64,000 nucleotides of DNA from Symbiotaphrina buchneri. Its lineage: Eukaryota > Ascomycota > Symbiotaphrinales > Symbiotaphrinaceae. The DNA lies in NCBI GenBank assembly GCA_001599915.1, contig BCIG01000011.1, forward strand, positions 496,001 through 560,000. The letters are read 5' to 3'. The notes below the pieces were generated by a model. That model was given only the letters and a program-made list of their open reading frames with translations. It did not search any database and was not told the origin of the DNA. A program made the position numbers and the translations under genes. Below are positions 1 through 11,167 of the stretch, in pieces; within the stretch, counting starts at the first letter, position 1, and each line of letters begins with the position of its first letter.

Positions 1-35
1 ATCCAGGTACCGATAAACGCTAACACCTGTCTTAG

Positions 36-262
36 CGACCTCTTGGAATGGCTACGGCATGTCCACCGGTACCTGTACTCTTCACGCATGGAACCAAGGC
101 GCGGAGGAAGACGAAGGCGATCCGGAGATGGGTCGACGCGTCAATGACAAGCTGGAATACGACGAGGACCTCTATGGTACGACACGTAGCATGGGCAGGG
201 CCGGTTATCGTACCAGACTGAGGACCAGAAGAACGGCAGCCGATGATTCTGATGATGAGTAA
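36..262 (+). CDS. 3' end of a WD-repeat-like protein (partial)
   Basis: This is the last exon of a gene that begins before the window. A branch-site-like CTAAC and the acceptor CTTAG end at base 35, and the reading frame runs from there to a TAA at 260-262. The start of the exon reads TSWNGYG...GTCTLHAWN, which resembles the closing blade of a beta-propeller (human DCAF11 ends with a similar SSSWDGNLRLWQ). An acidic stretch (EEDEGDPEMGRR) and an Arg-rich, Asp/Glu-ended tail (RTRRTAADDSDDE) follow. A DCAF11/LEC14B-like substrate receptor for CUL4 ligase is my best guess. Only about 75 residues are visible, so the assignment is weak; the coding nature of the exon is better supported than its name. 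Confidence 0.45.
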
Positions 263-565
263 CTATCACCGGGCATTGTCTGAGGTGATATATCCATTGC
301 ATTACTTGGAGTTCTGGGGACGAGCGGGCTTTATGAGGGGGCGTCACTAGGCTTTCATTGTTTTGCCAGCATATGGGACGATACATGACTAGAACGAACA
401 AAAGAGGCATATTCATCCAGATAGCATATTGATGTATTGTACAAGCGGACAAGCTGTCTTGGGCAGCCGCTTAGCATCTGAAATATGCCGGTGATGCATA
501 CCGCCCCACTATAGGAAATTCCCCCCCAGCTCCTCACATGCTTGTATTGACACATGGACCGTCGA

Positions 566-925
566 TCATGCTCCTCCCACTAATATGTTGTTGACCGGTA
601 TGTGAACTGCCCCACTGGTTAGTACTCGTTCACTCACGGTAGCTCAGCAGAGCTATCTGCCACGACGAATGTGACGTGCGGGTACAGATCCAGGGAACGT
701 ACTCAGCTTGACGAAGTACCCAATGGTGCCCATGACCACGAAACCTACGCCCACTGCTTGAGAAATCTTGATAAACTCGCGCTTGTCGGCTGCCAGCAGT
801 CAGCAAACAAGGAATCAAAAGCTCGGCCATGGGGACGCACGCTTGGTGCATCGATTCAAGAACTGCATGCCATCCTTCAGAAAATCTCGTGGGATCTCCG
901 CAAGCTCCTTCAATTGTTCAGACAT
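566..925 (-). CDS. SSS1: Protein transport protein Sec61 gamma subunit (Sss1)
   Basis: This is a small tail-anchored subunit of the Sec61 translocon in the ER membrane, where it clamps SecY/Sec61 alpha. Three exons (925-841, 789-703, 606-566) with introns of 51 and 96 nt give 70 residues, the usual length. The product begins MSEQLKELAEIPREF, continues NRCTKPDKREF, then has one hydrophobic helix (about residues 36-56, VGVGFVVMGTIGYFVK) and ends with the invariant IHIPVNNILVGG plus A. Both introns have GT..AG ends and the joined frame is uninterrupted. The start is the first Met, which matches the family's N terminus. The gene is divergent from the RRM gene at 2050. Identification is very secure. 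Confidence 0.95.
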
Positions 926-2049
926 GTTGGCAGAAGACGTTGTTTGACTGATCTGACGAGGTCGATGACCAAGAAGGTGCGGTTGGCACAGGCACCGGCA
1001 ATGGGCCGTTAAACTTTGTGATCGTTAATATCAACGGAAAGGCAGGCGCTTGTTTCCCAGTCTGCCTATTTCTTTCTGAGGGCTGTGACAGGGTAGATGA
1101 GGTGAGTTAGTTTGCAGGGAGTGCTGGCGACTCACGAAGTGGAAGGTGTCCTCGCAGGTCCCGAAGTGGACTAGCCTCCATGGCTCTCCCTGTCGCTCTC
1201 CCTCCCTCCCTGCTCCTGAACTGCACAGCTCCTCCTCCCCAGCACTTCAATCTTGGCTTGCAACAACTTCTGTCGCATCACTTTGACTCTCTCCTTCATT
1301 TCTCACTTGGGCCCGAGCCTTTTCTAAAGATCAGGCGCCGTTCCGCCCCTCTCGGTTCACTTCGTTGCACTACAGAGTTGATCCGATAACTGTGTTAAGG
1401 TCTCGGTAGGAGTGTCGGTCGACGCAGTAAATTGGCCGCCGTCCTCTTGCCCGGCGTGAAGACTGGGAAAGTCTCTCCTTATCTTCTCTCAGGAAATTTG
1501 ACCTTACATTATGATCTGTGGGCGGACTGGATCAGGCTTCTGGTACTTCAGGATACAAATTTGAGCCTCCGCGAAACTTGTCTTTCAATCCTCCCGGGGA
1601 AGAAGCTGGGCACAGAGCTTGCTTTTTCCTCATCTTCATTCATCCTCCTCACATCTAAACATTTTGCGCCTGAAATACTGCTCAAACTATCAAGTCATAC
1701 AACTGTGTCTTAGAAGCTTGGTTCATCTTTGGGGTTTGCTCTGCTGTTGAGCTGCGACAGGGATTGTACGTATTGCCGATTCTCACCTGACTTTTTCAAC
1801 AATCATACTGCGAAAGGAGCTTGAATATGCTTCCTCTCAGAGCATGTGCTGGCTCAGCGTTTGGCTCAAAGCTCGGCAGCTGTCCAGTTGATCATTCAAT
1901 ATGTCTTCTTTTCATAGGCTGATCCGAGTTTCGTGTTATATAGTGTTGTACATTGGCTTCACCTGTCGGAACAAGGCTTGTTTCTAAGGCAATCAAAAGA
2001 GACAGCAACTTCCAAAGTCTAGTCTTCTCACTCTCGCTGCTACTGAAAC
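926..2049. other. Intergenic region between two divergent genes
   Basis: This 1.1-kb stretch lies between the start codons of SSS1 and the CFIm68-like gene. It has CT-rich tracts (about 1180-1350) as often seen in fungal promoters and 5' leaders. The open frames here show no recognisable protein. It presumably holds both promoters and their untranslated leaders. Confidence 0.6.
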
Positions 2050-3471
2050 ATGGCTGAAGAAGATAATTTCGACATTGACATCTATGGTGATGGTGGAGAT
2101 GACTACACCGACGAGAAGCAAAGCAATTCAGAATCGAAGAAACCCGAGCAGACGGAATCGCCAACTCCCAATAATCACGAAGCCCAGCAAGCTAGCAACG
2201 GTAAAGCTGGCGGAGATGGTGCAGTGAAGCAGGAGGATGCGAGCTATGGCTCGTCAGAGATCAGTGGCGACGCCCAGCAGAAGATCTCTACCACTGATGG
2301 TGCAGCCCATGAACCATTCCAGATACCCAAGCAGGCGCCCATTAAACAAGGCACGAAGCGTAAAGACGGTCCAGACGATAGACCGATCGATCAGGGAGCG
2401 ACGACGGCACTGTTCATCTCGGACCTTCACTGGTGGACCAATGACGACGACATTCGTGGTTGGATCAACCAGAGTGGCTGCGAAGATGAGCTCAAAGATA
2501 TCACTTTTAGTGAACACAAAGTCAACGGAAAGAGTAAAGGGTATCTTGCTGCGCCGACCCCTATCTCTTTTTGCGGGAGTCGCTAATCACGTGCCCCCGG
2601 GCCTTGCAGTCAAGCATTTGTCGAGTTCATGTCACCTCAAGCAGCAACGGCTGTGAAACAGAAGATTGAATCCTTTAACAAAGATCAACAGTACGCCAAG
2701 AGATACTCAGTCACCTACACATCTCCAACCACGAATCCTTTCCGGACTCTCCCGAAAGATGCTCCTACTCGAGGCAAAGATGGACCAGGCCAAAATCGAT
2801 CTGGATCCGGCGGTTTTGGCGGAGGCTCAGGAGGCGGGCCCCATAATTATGGTGCAAATAATATGGGCGGCGGCTTTCGGGGTGGACGAGGAGGCTTCAA
2901 TAGGGGAGGAGCCATGAACAACATGGGCGGCTATAATCGCAACTTCTCCGGACCAATGGGCGGAATGCAACCTGGAGGATTTCAAGGTCCCATGGGCGGC
3001 TTCCAGGGTGGGCCCATGGCCGGGATGCAGCCTTTCAATAACTTCCAACCCCGAGGGGGGATGATGGGCGGCATGCGCGGAGGGATGGGGCCCGCTCGCG
3101 GTGGCCGCGGTGGAATGGGCATGATGGGAGGCATGCCTAACATGGGCGGCATGGGGATGGGAGGAATGGGTGGTCCTATGGGTGGTATGGGAGGAAACAT
3201 GAATATGGGCCAGTTCGGTGGGGGAATGCAAGGTATGAATACTTGACTCCGTCGCAGCGTTCGCTCCAGGGCTCTCATGATGAGCCAGATAATTCACGAT
3301 TCAATCTAACACTGTCGTCCCTTGCTAACGTGTGCCCACATCTTAGGTCAAACTGGATTCCAAGGGCCATCACCGCACTTCAACCCTGCCTTCTTCGGTC
3401 AGAATCAGAGTCCGAACGGAGGAGATGGAAACTGGAATCCTCATGGAGCCAAGAGACTGAGGCCAGAATAG
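2050..3471 (+). CDS. CPSF6/CFIm68-like RRM protein with Gly-Met-rich tail
   Basis: Probable large subunit of cleavage factor Im, or a related nuclear RNA-binding protein of mRNA 3'-end processing. Three exons (2050-2540, 2610-3232, 3347-3471) join in frame to 412 residues. The N terminus is acidic ([15 protein letters not shown]), as in CPSF6. One RRM follows at about residues 118-195: RNP2 is [15 protein letters not shown], and RNP1 (KSKGQAFVEF) is split by the first intron. The WWT signature in RNP2 is typical of the CPSF6/7 family. The remainder is a low-complexity GGM/GGF/RGG region of about 170 residues ending in [14 protein letters not shown], a conserved fungal terminus. Without the last intron the frame would stop early at 3246. 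Family assignment is good; the exact role is inferred. Confidence 0.85.
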
Positions 3472-3853
3472 CTGGAGTGACCTCTCCATGTCCGTTGCTG
3501 GCGAGGTGCCTGTGCGACGGTGCAGTCCTTTCTGGGCGTTGATTTGCGTAACGTCATTGAGAAATTCATAGTTGCGGAGCTTTAGGGCTATGAAATCTGT
3601 CTTGCGGTTCGGATACTGGCGGTACGATCTGGCGCTGGGCGTTCCTTCCCGCTTGGGTACAAAACAGCGAATCGTGGTTTCCTGGATGGGATTTGGCATG
3701 CGGTTTGTGGGTCGATTTACCATTTCCTTCCCATCTGCCTTCAGCTTTCCACCATCACAACAAACTATCGTACCCTTTGTACAATACGACATAATCACTG
3801 CATCAGCTTTCTAACTGCCTCTGTCATCATTCTTGTCTGTTTCCAAAACTGCG
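3472..3853. other. Intergenic region
   Basis: This 380-bp gap holds the 3' end of the RRM gene and the promoter of the DUF21 gene. I see no gene in it. The final 100 bases are pyrimidine-rich just before the ATG at 3854. Confidence 0.5.
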
Positions 3854-6318
3854 ATGGCGATCAGATTATACCACGTTCTGCCATTTCTCCTCCTTGCCCT
3901 CTGTATACCTCTCACAAGTTCTCCGGACTCGCGTCTCGGTCATGCTTTGCCTATCGGTCAGCGCTATTCTACCGCCTTTGCGAACGACGCGCAGGATTCC
4001 CAGATAGACCTCAGTAGTGTTCAGCTCAGCAAGGGCCGGGAATGGTGGGGACTCTTGGTGATGGTGATGTGCTTGGTCGCGTTCACTGGCTTGTTGAATG
4101 GATTGATACTGGGAATCACCAGCATTGACTTGTGAGACCAGGCTTTCTTCTTGCCCGCCGCCGGATGGCGGACAGAGCTGCAAATGTGGATGGACTGACG
4201 GGTGAGATAGGATCTATCTCAATGTCATGGCAGCTACAGGTTCTGAAATCGACAAGTAAGCGGTCCCTCACACGCGGACGTGTCGCGACCATGCTGACCA
4301 GATCATGAAGAAAACGCGCGGACAAGCTGCGCTGGGTTAGAGAGCGCCCAAACTGGTTTCTATGTAGGTGGCATCCGCTTCAATCATGGATCATTTCTAT
4401 TGATACGGCGTCGCTTTCTCATTCAGGTTCCCTCATCCTGGCCACAATTACAATCAACGAGATCATTCCAAAATTGGTCCAGAATCTATTTCCGCGCAGT
4501 AGCTACTGGTCCGCTCCGCTCATCCTCTCGACTCTGTTTGTTGCACTCTTTGGGGAACTGATACCCCAGACGACCATTTTCCCTTACATTCTACCGATAT
4601 CGTACTACTGCCTCCCTCTCATGCAGCTCATCATGGTGATCCTGGCCCCTGTGGTGTGGCTTCCAGTTGTTGCTCTTCAATTGTGGCAACGCCATCATGG
4701 AGAAGGCCCGTTGAGCAAAGGCATCCTTCAGAATGATGCTTTACAGGCCTACGTGAAGTTCCATACAAAGGATGCGGGCATGGGGGGCTACCTGGAGCAT
4801 GATACTGGCATCGTGATGGCGAATTCGATTTCCCTGCAAGACAAGGCCCTATCTTCTATGGGGAAAAGTTGGAATGAAGCCAACACTGTCTGTTGGGACG
4901 ATGAAATAACGCAGAAATTCATAGCCCGATTCATAGCCCGGCGTTGTAGTACTGTCGTTGTAGTCAGGCAACCCCAGGGTCCCGTGGCCGAGGGCAGAGA
5001 TGCGGAGAAAGAGCTGGAAGAACCATGTGTTCTAGGCGCTCTCCATATCAGCGTAAGTTGCAACAGCTCAGCAATGCCCGATAGCTAACTCGAGCTTGAC
5101 AGCACGCCCTCAGTGCCAACATCAACGCTGAATCCCCGGTATTCGTCAAAGACCTGCGCCTTCAGCCTCTTGCTCTAGTACAAGAAGGATGCGCCCCTCT
5201 GCGTCTACTACGACATCTTCGATCACGGCGAGCACAGTATGTACACAGTTGAATCCTTGCTTAGCCTGCAATTGACGTCGTGCAGCATCGCAGTCGTACT
5301 TTCGAAGTATCCACCGGCACCTCGTTTATCACCAGACGATCTTATACTTCTGTCCCCGCGGCCCACAGAGTCGGAGATCTCGATCACCCCAGAAAGTCCG
5401 TCAAGAAAATCATATATTGACTGGACAGACGGTTTTCAGAAGCCGACACCGGACCCTGCCGAAGGTGAGCAATGTGGTCCGGGAATTCGGCGTGCGACGG
5501 GAATGCCAATCCGTGTCGTGACATATGAAGATATTTTTGCTGTTCTTTTGAAGGACGGAAAATGCAAGCAAAAAAGCCCTAGGAATTCTAAGAGCTCCGG
5601 CGAGCTCAGCCAAACCGTCGATAAAGAACCTAGCTGCTCTGATCAGGAGCAGCCAAAAAGTGAAAGAGAAACAGGGAGATCGGAGATGGATGGTGCCTTG
5701 TCAGAAACGCCTTTGACTAGCTCGCACGTTCCCGACCTAGATGTTAAGGTTCCTGCTCAACATCAAGCGCCGACTCAACGCCATGATCAGAAAGCCATAG
5801 GCTGTAGCATTCACACAGGCCGCCGACGGACGATCTCCTTGAGCGAGCCTATCGTACCCCATCTCCATACCGTCCACAAGCCCCGAGACAGAAGCGGCGC
5901 TCGCGATGCGTCCGGTGGTGGGCGTAGACGGAGCAACAGCACCCGCTCCTCTGGTGCTTCTTCTAAAAGCTCGAAAGCGTCATCATCCGGCAAGGGCACC
6001 AAAGGAAATATCGTCTCTTCGATCCGCCGGAAGTTGTCAGGCAGCAGTAGCAGGAGCAGCAGCCAGGGCACCGAAGGAAATATCGTCTCTTCGATCCGCC
6101 GGAAGTTGTCAGGCAGCAGTAGCAGGAGCAGCCACCACAGCAGCAGCAGCGGCTCAGGGAAGGACAAGAAACACCATCGCGCCATGCGGGTGGACTTGTC
6201 GGAGATCTCCTGGGGACGCGTCGCCTCAGGTCTCTTGCGGCCGTTCCAGCGTAACGTTAGCCACAACGCTCCGTCCCGCGGGCCTTCGCAGGGGCGGCGA
6301 GCAGAAATCAGTGTTTAG
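3854..6318 (+). CDS. DUF21/CNNM-family membrane protein (Mam3-like) with degenerate CBS region
   Basis: This is an integral membrane protein of the CNNM/Mam3/CorC group, which in yeast affects vacuolar or plasma-membrane metal and Mg2+ homeostasis. Six exons (3854-4131, 4211-4255, 4311-4363, 4427-5052, 5103-5236, 5286-6318) join to 722 residues. A signal-like hydrophobic start is followed by the DUF21 core: GLLNGLILGITSIDLIYLNVMAATGSEIDKKRADK, RERPNWFLC, SLILATITINEIIPK, ELIPQTTIFPY (strings written in pieces). The region expected to hold the paired CBS domains (about residues 230-360) is poorly conserved; only FVKDL-like and VTYEDIFAVLL pieces are visible. The tail is a Ser/Arg-rich disordered region with two copies of a 24-residue unit. 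The genomic neighbour is convergent. The family call is firm; ion specificity is unknown. Confidence 0.85.
5992..6135 (+). repeat. 72-bp direct tandem duplication inside a coding exon
   Basis: Two almost identical 72-bp units (5992-6063 and 6064-6135) encode the motif GNIVSSIRRKLSGSSSRSS twice in a row. The period is a multiple of three, so the frame is kept. The near identity, including at synonymous sites, points to a recent duplication. Confidence 0.9.
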
Positions 6319-6590
6319 GCTACAGACGCCTACCAATAGAACGCAGGTTCCAGATCGGTATTTTGGATATTCAGCCCAGTGCTAACTTTTATCCTTATTC
6401 GATTATACTTTATTCAAGGAGCGTCAGGAGTGAGATGATGAAAACCCTAGATTGTATTCATGCTATTGTCGCCTTGGGAGGCGATGCTTTGCTACTTTTT
6501 TGGAGCTTTGAGCGTTTCTGAGTCTTCGACTTCAGTGTATTTGCGCAGTTGGGTATCAATAGAGTAGGAAGTTCAAGTAAAAGACAACAA

Positions 6591-8592
6591 TCATTTGGCC
6601 GCCGTCTCCTCATCCATGTCGAAGATCGAGTGCGTAGCCATATCCTCCCATAACAACGGCAGTGTCGACTGCCCATCCAAAGCAGCCGCAGCACCTGTAA
6701 CCATTGACGGTAAGCCACCCGCCTCCCGAGCCACACCCCTTTTCTCCGCCATGTCGCCAGCGGCCAGACCATACTTGGAGAGATCGATGGCTTTCAGATT
6801 GAATTGGAAAGGCGGAAGCGTGTCGAAATCCAGAGGAAGCAGGTCCGTCGGCGGCGGTAGAGTCAAGGGCGGTTTGTGCACATTTGATGAGGATAAGCTC
6901 GCCGGTGCTGCCGTCAGAGAAGAAATCGACGCCGCCTGGGCTCCTTGCTTCCACATCTGGGTCGAGTTACCGGTGGTACGTTTGGAGACGGGTCGAAGTG
7001 GGCTCTCAGCTGTGGATGCCTTTGTCAGCTCCTGCAGCGAAGGGATCTTTGTGTGGGAGGATGAAGCGGTGGGGACATCGTCGTTCAGGCTCGTGAAGGC
7101 GGTGATGTTGTTGTCGCCCCAGTCAAAGATGTGGTTCAGTGACATCGGGTTGTCGTCCTCGTTCCCACTCCCAGATCCATCCAAAGGCAGACTGCTGTCA
7201 GTCGGTACTTTGCGCTTCGAAGCTGGTGCAGTTGCCTCGCCCACTGGCAAGTCAGGAGCGCTCGGTTTCTTTCTTCCCTTGAAGCCAGCCTGCGCATACT
7301 TTTCTGGATAACGTATTCTGAAGCGATCACGCAAATCGGTCGGTTTCCTACTTTCGAGCCTTAAGGACTTATCACCTTGGATTTTGCTCCAGTGAGGCCC
7401 ATGCACATTGTAGCCGTTCAAGAGGTCGACATCCTCTTCTTCCGTAAAGGGGCGTCGATCGCGCCGTCGTGCCTTAGGAAACGAGCCCTCTATCCCTAAG
7501 CGTAATAAATCTTCTTCATTCCTGTAATGCCGACGAGAATTCTTTGCTATAGAAGGATCTGGAGAAGAGGGCGACGCTTGGCCCTCTGGAGCATTTCTGG
7601 ATGCCAGCTGCGTGTCTGAAGAGATACTGGTAAGGCTTCCGCTTGCCTCGTATTGTCTGTTTTCACCAGTTTGTTCCTTTGGTCCTGCTGAATCCTTGCA
7701 ATAATCCTCAGGCCTACAAGTTCTGAAGCTATGAGGTCGTCAATACCTTCTGCGACTGTAATAAATCAGAGCAGTCAAACATTATACATACCGGTCTTTT
7801 AAATCTACTGCCGTTCTTCCATGGAAATTGAAGGTCGGGTGGGAGAGAATCTTCTTCCAGCTTCCCACTCCATATATTGCCACGCCCTGAAACAAATCGT
7901 TCGTCTCTTCTTCGCTCCAACGTCTTCGGGCCCTATGCGGGGTTTTGGGTCTGGGCTTGACAAGCAAATGAGATCCAGTATTTTTGCTTTCTAGGTTCAA
8001 CTCCAGATTCTTGGCCATGGGTGTCCTGTCAGCGGATTCCTTGAGTCTCTGCAAGACCCCATCAGCTGTTGCAATTGGAGGGAAGAGAGCTGCATTAGGC
8101 GGCGGTTCATGTAGGCCGATGAGTATCGGAGGCGTGAACTGCGGCGGGTCGCTTCGTTTTTGAGGCGGCTTGGGAAGCTGGAGGAACTGATTCGGTCCTC
8201 CCGCTGAGCCCAGCCTGCGGCGTTTGGTCGAAGCCAGGATCTGCCATTGTTCCCTGCCTGTTTCGGGCCGCTTGATGGAGGAGGTCGAGTGCTCGGCGGT
8301 ATCGGGAGATGTCTCGATGGGAACTTCGCCCTTTCTCGACGCAAATCTCTCGCCCTTTTCTGATTTTTTTGGGCGTCTCTGGTTTTTTGGATGTTATTCC
8401 ATGGTGGGGGAGCTTCGAGACATCGGTATGGGCGTTGCTCGTCGAACTGGCACTCGGCTCAAGTGGCAGAGGACGACTCGCATGAATCAGGTCCTGCAGA
8501 GGCGGGAGTTGTAAAGCGTTTGGTTTCTTGGGATTCGGGAGGCGGACAAGAGGTTCCTCAAGGAGCCTCGTAAGGCTCGCCTCCGAAGACAT
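6591..8592 (-). CDS. Double-Myb telobox protein (Tay1/Teb1-like)
   Basis: A nuclear DNA-binding protein with two Myb-like domains of the telobox class. In Yarrowia (Tay1) and fission yeast (Teb1) such proteins bind TTAGGG-type repeats at telomeres and/or in promoters. Two exons, 8592-7792 and 7728-6591. Domain 1 (RRRWSEEETNDLFQGVAIYG.. to VDLKDRFRTC) is split by the 63-nt intron exactly at the telobox VDLKDRFR. Domain 2 reads RRPFTEEEDVDLLNGYNVHG.. to PTDLRDRFRIRYP. A long disordered tail ends with MDEETAAK. The protein would be about 645 residues. The first exon changes frame at the A7 run at 8364-8370: with six A the whole exon reads through and the joined length becomes a multiple of three. 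This is either an assembly indel or a damaged allele. The start is the first Met (MSSEASLTRLLEEP). Confidence 0.82.
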
Positions 8593-8936
8593 GATATCGG
8601 CTCAGGCATCATCTGCTCTCGTCGTCGTTATCAGAGGTGTCGGACAGAATATATGAAGCCGGGTATTCAATTAATACACTCCGTATCGTACCAGGTAGGT
8701 GTAATAGGTTTGTTCCCCCGGGTAAAGAACCGCCGCGCCGTTGTGCAATAATGACGGGGGCGGAAGTTGCCGGTCAACTCTTTCAGTGAAATGATTGTAC
8801 GGGGGTGCATAGGTACTCCTATTTCGTACTTCATCCGGGACTCTTCCCACTCAATGACAGCTTCATATCAATGATTATACCAATTGCCGAGCATCCTACC
8901 TAGACGAGTCCCTTGTAGCTCGAAGTGATCAGCGCA
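8593..8936. other. Divergent promoter region
   Basis: This 344-bp region separates the telobox gene (minus) and the DUF7704 gene (plus). It includes a CCAGGTAGGTG element near 8690 similar to other CCTA/TAGG-rich motifs in the window. No gene is seen. Confidence 0.5.
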
Positions 8937-9598
8937 ATGTCTGCGATCCTGCCTCCCATCCCTCGCCTGATCTTCTGCGTCTTGGAACCACTGTCACTGT
9001 AACATTGCCTGCTCTCCCGCTGGTTTCTGCTTTTGCTATGCTCTGCTGACGGTGGCTGTCCTCTCACCTCAGTGTCGCCGGATTCATAGCCCCCGTCGTC
9101 GCTCCAGAGTATTTCGTCAGAGATCAAATTCCAAATGCACCGCCGCACCCACATACGCCTAATGAGCACGTCATTGCTCTTCAATTGGGAAACCTCTATC
9201 TCCTCATGGCCTTCTTAGGGATTGGTAAGAAAGATACAGCTCAAAGGGCGCATGCAAGGCTCCGCTCAATGCTCCAGGAATTCTCTCTGCTACCACCGAT
9301 CCGAAAGTTGTACGTAACTACTTGATCGCCCTGTGGTTAGGAGATATCGGGCATTTAGCCGTCACCTACTATGTGATGGGCCATCAAAGTTTCATAGACG
9401 TGCGAAGCTGGAACCAACTTGCTTGGGGCAATCTTGGGGCAACGGTAAGCAGACACATCAATGCTTCCCAAGAAGGCTTGACGTGACCTTCCAATGTAGG
9501 CCTTTCTCTTCATAACTCGCACGGCATATTTACTTGGCTGGCTTGGCAAAGCTTTGCCAGCCGCACCCGTATTTGGAGTCCCCAAGAAGAGAATCTGA
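8937..9598 (+). CDS. DUF7704-like small integral membrane protein
   Basis: Four exons (8937-8998, 9073-9224, 9278-9444, 9500-9598) join in frame to 159 residues. The product starts MSAILPPIPRLIFCVLEPLS and has about four hydrophobic segments: the N-terminal helix, GNLYLLMAFLGIGILSA, YLIALWLGDIGHLAVTYYVM, and AFLFITRTAYLLGWLG. It ends PVFGVPKKRI. The order (IPR.. N terminus, a proline-rich loop, WLGDIGH, RTAYL) is that of a fungal family often annotated DUF7704. The biochemical role is not known to me. The gene lies back to back with the telobox gene and converges on ribosomal protein S4. Intron borders are all GT..AG. Confidence 0.75.
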
Positions 9599-9783
9599 AA
9601 CGGGACATCACAAGACACATAAGACTGGAATTCGGGCTTGTAGCGAAGATTTTTGACTTGTAAACTTGTAACCTTGTTATGCAGCTCCAGCATCTCATAC
9701 CGTTACAAGCTGACCGGCGTTTTAAAACCACCGGGAAAATGCGACCATGATCCCATCCTCAGCACCAACTACCAAACCACCCT

Positions 9784-10870
9784 CTAGTGGCCAGCAATGG
9801 CATAAGCCCGGCGACGATCCCTCTCCTCAGCGATAGAAAGCTGAAAATAAGATGTCAGCTGAAGCAGATATTTGACAAAATCGGACAACGTACCTTGACA
9901 CCCTTGCCCTTGGGCAGGCTGATCCATGGCTTCTCCTGGCCGATGACGAAAACGTTGCTCTCACGGGTAGCGAAGGTGTTGTCCAGAGCGTCCTTGATGT
10001 GGACGATGTTGAAACCACCGTCGTGACGTTCTCTGTGTGTGATGACACCGACACGGCCCATGTTACGACCACCCGTAGCCATGGCGATCACTCCAGTGTC
10101 GAAGCGGATGAAGTCGATGATCTTGCCGGTGGCAAGGTCGATCTTGACTGTGTCGTTGACCTTGATGGCAGGGTCAGGGTAGCGAATTCTAATAGAAACC
10201 CCATCAGCATTTCCTCATCTCCAAACCTTGGCCAACGACTGAATGATGCAAACATACGTTCTGGCATCGTGCGTAACCAAGAATGGGATTCCACCCTTGC
10301 CCAACTGCACCCTCTTGACCTTTCCGAGCTTGTATTCTGCCTCTTCCGCCGTGATACGGTGGACAGTGAAACGACCCTTGGTGTCGTACACAAGGCGGAA
10401 GTTCTCTCCGGTCTTCTCGATGCTGATAACGTCCATGAAACCAGCGGGGTACGTTGCGTCGGTCCGGACCTTGTGGTCGACCTTCACCAACCGCTGCATC
10501 ACAATCGCCTTGGTTTCCCGGGCATTGAGGGCATACTTGAGACGGTTTCGGATGAAGACGATGAGAGGCATGCAGTCGCGCAGCTTGTGAGGACCGGGAG
10601 ATGGACGGGGCGCATAGGCACCGGACAGTTTGTCCAGGAGCCAGTGCGATGGCGCACTAAGGCGCTTCTGGTGCTTCTTTCTACAAATCAGGAGGTCAGC
10701 ATCAGTCTCAGAATTCAGGATACTTCAACTCAAAGCTGCCAGTTGTGGAGCTGAGAATCCTGGTAATGTGCGCTGAAGCACAGAACTCCACACGATCCTG
10801 CAGTCCCAGCTCCTACCAACCGAGCAATCTGGAAGTAAAGCATAGATTAGACTTACGGTCCACGAGGCAT
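9784..10870 (-). CDS. RPS4: 40S ribosomal protein S4 (eS4)
   Basis: Small-subunit ribosomal protein with an S4-like RNA-binding domain followed by a KOW segment. Four exons (10870-10857, 10680-10258, 10188-9894, 9840-9784) give 262 residues, the normal length. The protein starts [15 protein letters not shown], contains [53 protein letters not shown] and ends [10 protein letters not shown]. The first exon holds only 14 coding bases, a layout common among fungal ribosomal protein genes. A HomolE/HomolD-like pair lies about 130-150 bp upstream of the start codon. Identification is certain. Confidence 0.97.
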
Positions 10871-10999
10871 GATGAACTTTCCGCCGAATTGCTGCCTCGA
10901 AAGAAGTTCCCGGGTCTCTCAAGTAGTCGATGGAGGTTGGCTTATTCTCGTTGCTGTGGATTTCCCACGCACAAAGTTTAGCGAGACTCATACAACGCT

Positions 11000-11022
11000 T
11001 AGTCACCAAGCCCTAGCCCTAA
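11000..11022 (-). promoter_or_regulatory. HomolE/HomolD-like (telobox-type) promoter elements of RPS4
   Basis: Read toward RPS4, the sequence is TTAGGGCTAGGGCTTGG followed directly by TGACTA. The first part resembles the HomolE box (AGGGTAGGGT) and the TTAGGG telobox; the GTGACT core resembles HomolD (TGTGACTG). In fission yeast these boxes, in this order, drive ribosomal protein genes. The site sits 130-152 bp before the start codon. The function is inferred from motif, order and position. Confidence 0.5.
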
Positions 11023-11167
11023 GCCAAGCGTTCTACGATAAGCGCGATAAGGGCATTGCGCCGGTTCGGCTTCACGTTGGAATTCCGAAAGGAGGCATCA
11101 GCTGTTTCGGAGACGCCCTGATAGTCTCATTGGAGATAATCCTGACCCTACTTTCATACAAGACTTC

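Noticed and set aside
7-35. A complete 29-nt intron starting GTACCG at base 7
   Set aside because: Too short for a fungal intron; the acceptor at base 35 more likely belongs to an intron that begins before the window.
2827-3297. Minus-strand frames over the Gly/Met-rich tail of the RRM protein
   Set aside because: They are shadows of the GGM/RGG repeat (His/Ala- or Pro/Ile-rich when read backwards).
5811-6385. Frames in other phases over the Ser/Arg tail of the DUF21 protein
   Set aside because: Low-complexity shadows of the 72-bp duplication.
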